Shown here in pieces: positions 15,798 to 17,760 of a stretch of 17,760 nt of DNA (positions are counted from its first letter, which is position 1; the number at the start of each line of letters is the position of its first letter). The stretch is from contig JAEWST010000006.1 in assembly GCA_023398105.1 (NCBI GenBank), positions 1-17,760 of the forward strand, in the 5' to 3' direction. Source of the stretch: Bacillota bacterium (GTDB lineage: Bacteria > Bacillota > Clostridia > Acetivibrionales > DSM-1351). Made by a program: the position numbers and the translations under genes. Below the pieces are notes generated by a model. It saw nothing but the letters and a program-made list of their open reading frames with translations, was not told the origin of the DNA and ran no database searches.

Positions 15798-16983
15798 ACG
15801 CATATCTGCAATTCTTTCAGTTCTTGTATTATTTCTATCTTCAAGCCTATGCTTACTTACCAGTTTTGAAGTAAATAATGCTGTAGAAGATAGAATTTAT
15901 ATTTTTAGTAGGTGCAGTGAGAATACATTCTTTGATAAGAAAGATATTACTTTTTTTGAAAGAGAAAATAGTTATTTTTCTTTTACGGACAGACAATACC
16001 TTAAGGCTTCAACAGTTATAGCAGAAGATAAAGCAGAAGTTGTTAGAACTAATGAGAACTACGCACATATAGCTCGTTTAAAATTTATTTCAGGTTCTTA
16101 CTTTAATGAAATTCATATTAAAAAGAAAAATAATGTTGTTGTGTTAAGTAGTGCCGCATCCTGGAAGTTTTTTGGAACTATATATAGCACGGGTAATTTC
16201 ATATATATAAATAATAAAGGATATCAGGTTATTGGGGTGTTTGAAAATGATTTGACACACAAAGATAAAATACTAATGTATATACCATTTGACAATTTAA
16301 GTGAGCACGATTTAGACAAATCGGCGGCTATTTCAGATATATGGCTCAATCTAAGTGATATATCTGAAGCTGGGCTCATTATCACAAGAATTGGTTATTC
16401 ACAGGAGGATATAGTTGTTACTCAAATGGATCAATACAAGAATATAATTATGCAAAGGTTCAGAATCATAATTTTTATTGTGGGATTACTCATTATAATA
16501 TTCTTATGTAAAAAGATTTTCCAGAAAATTAGGATTTTAGGTAAAGAATTAACCGTATTTTTAAGTGAAAACTATGTTTCGGATATATTATCTATCTTTA
16601 AAAAGAAGAGCTTTTCTTGCGGAGTGCTTTTTAATCTGTTTTATATTCTACTAGTTTTAATGATAATAAGGATAATATCATTTAAGGTATGTGTTCCCTC
16701 AGTTGATTTATTATCAGGTTCTTTTGATGTAACTAAATTATGCAGAATATTGGATTTTTACGTTCAGTCACATATAGGGATTTTATCTTTACAATATTTA
16801 AATGACTTAAATGTATTATCTAATATATTGTTTATTGCTTCATTATTCTCTATATATTCATTTGTTCATTGTTTATGTATTGATAAATCAAAAGCAAAGC
16901 AACAGGAGATTAACCAAGAAGAAAAAGAGCTGGCTGTGAATAAAATAATATCAGAACAGATATTTTTTACAAAACACACGTAA
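15787..16983 (+). CDS. Membrane protein with MacB-like extracellular domain, no ATPase
   Basis: The 398-residue protein starts with a KRKR-hydrophobic segment (about 6-26). An outside domain of about 200 residues follows, with a MacB periplasmic-core-like stretch (about 98-154): FISGSYFNE, VVVLSSAASWKFFG, and INNKGYQVIGVFEND. Three further membrane segments lie at about 225-244, 278-298 and 346-363. It has four segments like an FtsX/MacB permease, but I see no typical FtsX-domain motifs in the C-terminal half. ATG 15787 is chosen for its basic signal-like start and GGTGA just upstream; in-frame starts at 15769, 15775 and 15778 exist. It overlaps the adaptor gene by 11 bases, implying translational coupling and a physical partnership. 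A MacB/FtsX-type permease or a docking subunit is my reading; subfamily unknown. Confidence 0.65.
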   Translation: MKRKRISAILSVLVLFLSSSLCLLTSFEVNNAVEDRIYIFSRCSENTFFDKKDITFFERENSYFSFTDRQYLKASTVIAEDKAEVVRTNENYAHIARLKFISGSYFNEIHIKKKNNVVVLSSAASWKFFGTIYSTGNFIYINNKGYQVIGVFENDLTHKDKILMYIPFDNLSEHDLDKSAAISDIWLNLSDISEAGLIITRIGYSQEDIVVTQMDQYKNIIMQRFRIIIFIVGLLIIIFLCKKIFQKIRILGKELTVFLSENYVSDILSIFKKKSFSCGVLFNLFYILLVLMIIRIISFKVCVPSVDLLSGSFDVTKLCRILDFYVQSHIGILSLQYLNDLNVLSNILFIASLFSIYSFVHCLCIDKSKAKQQEINQEEKELAVNKIISEQIFFTKHT

Positions 16984-17021
16984 TTGACGATATTATCCTG
17001 CGAAATATTCTGCTATTTACC

Positions 17022-17034
17022 ATAATGTTATGTT
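17022..17034 (+). repeat. 13-bp direct repeat, left copy (putative target-site duplication)
   Basis: ATAATGTTATGTT is identical to 17478-17490. It lies four bases outside the left inverted repeat at 17039, the same distance as on the right side. Confidence 0.65.
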
Positions 17035-17038
17035 GGTG

Positions 17039-17059
17039 AATTGAAAAGTTAAATTCCAC
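17039..17059 (+). repeat. Left end repeat of the MITE-like element
   Basis: This 21-bp sequence starts AATTGAAAAG and ends AAATTCCAC. It is the exact reverse complement of 17453-17473, and its inner 19 bases recur at 17217-17235. Confidence 0.8.
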
Positions 17060-17216
17060 TTTGTATAGGTAAATTCCACCCAGTATAAAGAAACTCGGAA
17101 ATAGAGTTGTTAATTTGGTTTAAATTAAAGTAATTTGGTACAGATTGGCTTAAAAATATACGATAAATATTGATTTTTAGGTGCAAAAATCTAACAATGG
17201 AATGAAACTACCATTT

Positions 17217-17235
17217 TTGAAAAGTTAAATTCCAC
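17217..17235 (+). repeat. Internal direct copy of the end repeat
   Basis: TTGAAAAGTTAAATTCCAC is an exact 19-bp copy of 17041-17059 in the same orientation. An internal copy suggests multiple transposase-binding sites, or a nested or rearranged end. Confidence 0.8.
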
Positions 17236-17283
17236 TGTTACTTTATTGTAATTATCTACCATAAATATAACTAAAATAGAGGA

Positions 17284-17332
17284 CACTGTCAACGATGCAC
17301 GCATAACTATTACTGAAAAGTAATTGACAGTG
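17284..17332. repeat. 9-bp inverted repeat inside the MITE-like element
   Basis: CACTGTCAA (17284-17292) and TTGACAGTG (17324-17332) are perfect inverted copies separated by 31 bases. They could form a stem-loop, but no T-run follows and the loop is long. Function unknown. Confidence 0.4.
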
Positions 17333-17452
17333 ATTCGTATTTGATATTATTAGTAGTTAAGAGAGTTAATATAAAAGTAATTGTTTTCCTTGTAAAACTA
17401 ACTTCCACTCATAAATTTGTAAGGGTAACTTCCATATGTAGAGTAGCTGGGG

Positions 17453-17473
17453 GTGGAATTTAACTTTTCAATT
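17453..17473 (-). repeat. Right end repeat of the MITE-like element
   Basis: This is the exact inverted copy of 17039-17059 (starts GTGGAATTT, ends CTTTTCAATT). Extending outward, one of the next four bases also matches. Confidence 0.8.
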
Positions 17474-17477
17474 GAGT

Positions 17478-17490
17478 ATAATGTTATGTT
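17478..17490 (+). repeat. 13-bp direct repeat, right copy (putative target-site duplication)
   Basis: ATAATGTTATGTT is identical to 17022-17034 and four bases outside the right inverted repeat. Confidence 0.65.
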
Positions 17491-17575
17491 TACATGATAT
17501 AAAACATATAGTTTGAGTTTCCCCATTTTTGTGAGTATCTATTGAAAAATACTAAACAAAGAGGAGAACTTTTGT

Positions 17576-17760
17576 ATGATTAATTATAACAGACTTTCTT
17601 ATGAATTAAAACGCAACATTACCCGCTATTCTGAGAAAATTTCAAATGGCTTAACTAGACCTCAGTTTAAATTCGTCACTCAGATGCTTTATGGACTTTT
17701 AGAAGGTAAGAAAGCCCATTTGAGTGAAATAGCACGCTCTCTAAAAGAAAATATTACTCT
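17576..17760 (+). CDS. DDE transposase, N-terminus only (continues past window)
   Basis: ATG 17576 has GAGGAG (17561-17566) nine bases upstream. Sixty-one codons are open to the window end. The visible residues (SEKISNGLTRPQFKFVTQML, YGLLEGKKAHLSEIARSLKE) match the N-terminal pattern I associate with clostridial IS4/IS1634-like DDE transposases: a conserved 'RPQ-KFV--MLYGLL' block, then 'LSEIARSL-E-ITL'. The catalytic residues lie beyond the window, so integrity cannot be judged. The left end of this element should lie in 17491-17575, but no repeat can be paired without the right end. Confidence 0.75.
   Translation, partial: MINYNRLSYELKRNITRYSEKISNGLTRPQFKFVTQMLYGLLEGKKAHLSEIARSLKENIT

Larger units (their letters stand above)
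17035..17477. mobile_element. 443-bp MITE-like non-autonomous element
   Basis: The ends carry 21-bp exact inverted repeats (17039-17059 and 17453-17473), each preceded by four less-conserved bases. A perfect 13-bp direct repeat (17022-17034 and 17478-17490) sits immediately outside, spaced identically on both sides. The interior has no gene but contains another exact 19-bp copy of the end sequence (17217-17235) and related TAA[A/C]TTCC motifs at 17068-17080, about 17395-17407 and about 17423-17434. Multiple end-type repeats recall IS21-family termini, so it may be an internally deleted IS21-like element. The parent family is a guess. This element and short flanks account for most of the gene-free stretch 16984-17575. 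Confidence 0.65.

Noticed and set aside
17041..17471. Repeated TAAATTCCAC motifs as a CRISPR array
   Set aside because: Spacing is irregular, one copy is inverted, repeats are short, and there are no cas genes. Transposon ends explain it better.

Overview
The window looks like an accessory region from a low-GC, AT-rich Clostridia chromosome (a Ruminiclostridium/Clostridium-like bacterium is my best guess, from protein style and codon use only). All recognised genes lie on the + strand. Both edges consist of mobile DNA, and the middle (about 2.94 to 16.98 kb) is one coherent peptide-natural-product locus.

Left edge (1-2800): the 3' two-thirds of a large serine recombinase, closed by a strong intrinsic terminator, then a decayed IS4-family insertion sequence. 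The IS is bounded by exact 19-bp inverted repeats and its transposase carries at least one nonsense mutation and several frameshifts. One frameshift is a clean 16-bp tandem duplication.

Peptide module (2942-8394): a sigma-A promoter with an overlapping palindrome drives an ABC exporter that has no peptidase domain. After a second promoter come a radical SAM/SPASM peptide maturase, a 68-residue six-cysteine precursor peptide, a strong RNA hairpin, and an M16-type zinc peptidase. This is the layout of a radical-SAM RiPP (ranthipeptide/thioether-type) cluster. I infer that the radical SAM enzyme crosslinks the precursor, the M16 enzyme removes the leader or degrades the peptide, and the exporter secretes it.

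Sensing and second transport module (8404-16983): an OmpR-type response regulator and a six-membrane-segment histidine kinase are followed by three direct repeats at exactly 11-bp period just upstream of a TATAAT box. These are a probable binding site through which the regulator activates a five-gene operon. That operon encodes a sugar-type solute-binding lipoprotein, two MalF/MalG-like permeases, a HlyD/MacA-like adaptor, and a protein with a MacB-like extracellular domain. It mixes importer-type and exporter-type parts and has no ATPase gene. This is the least conventional part of the window and the best candidate for an undescribed system (immunity, peptide sensing or envelope stress response).

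Right edge (17022-17760): a 443-bp MITE-like element with 21-bp inverted ends, an additional internal copy of the end sequence, and a perfect 13-bp direct repeat spaced identically on both sides. It is followed by the start of a DDE transposase that runs off the window. The mobile DNA on both flanks suggests that the locus was acquired or rearranged by transposition or recombination.
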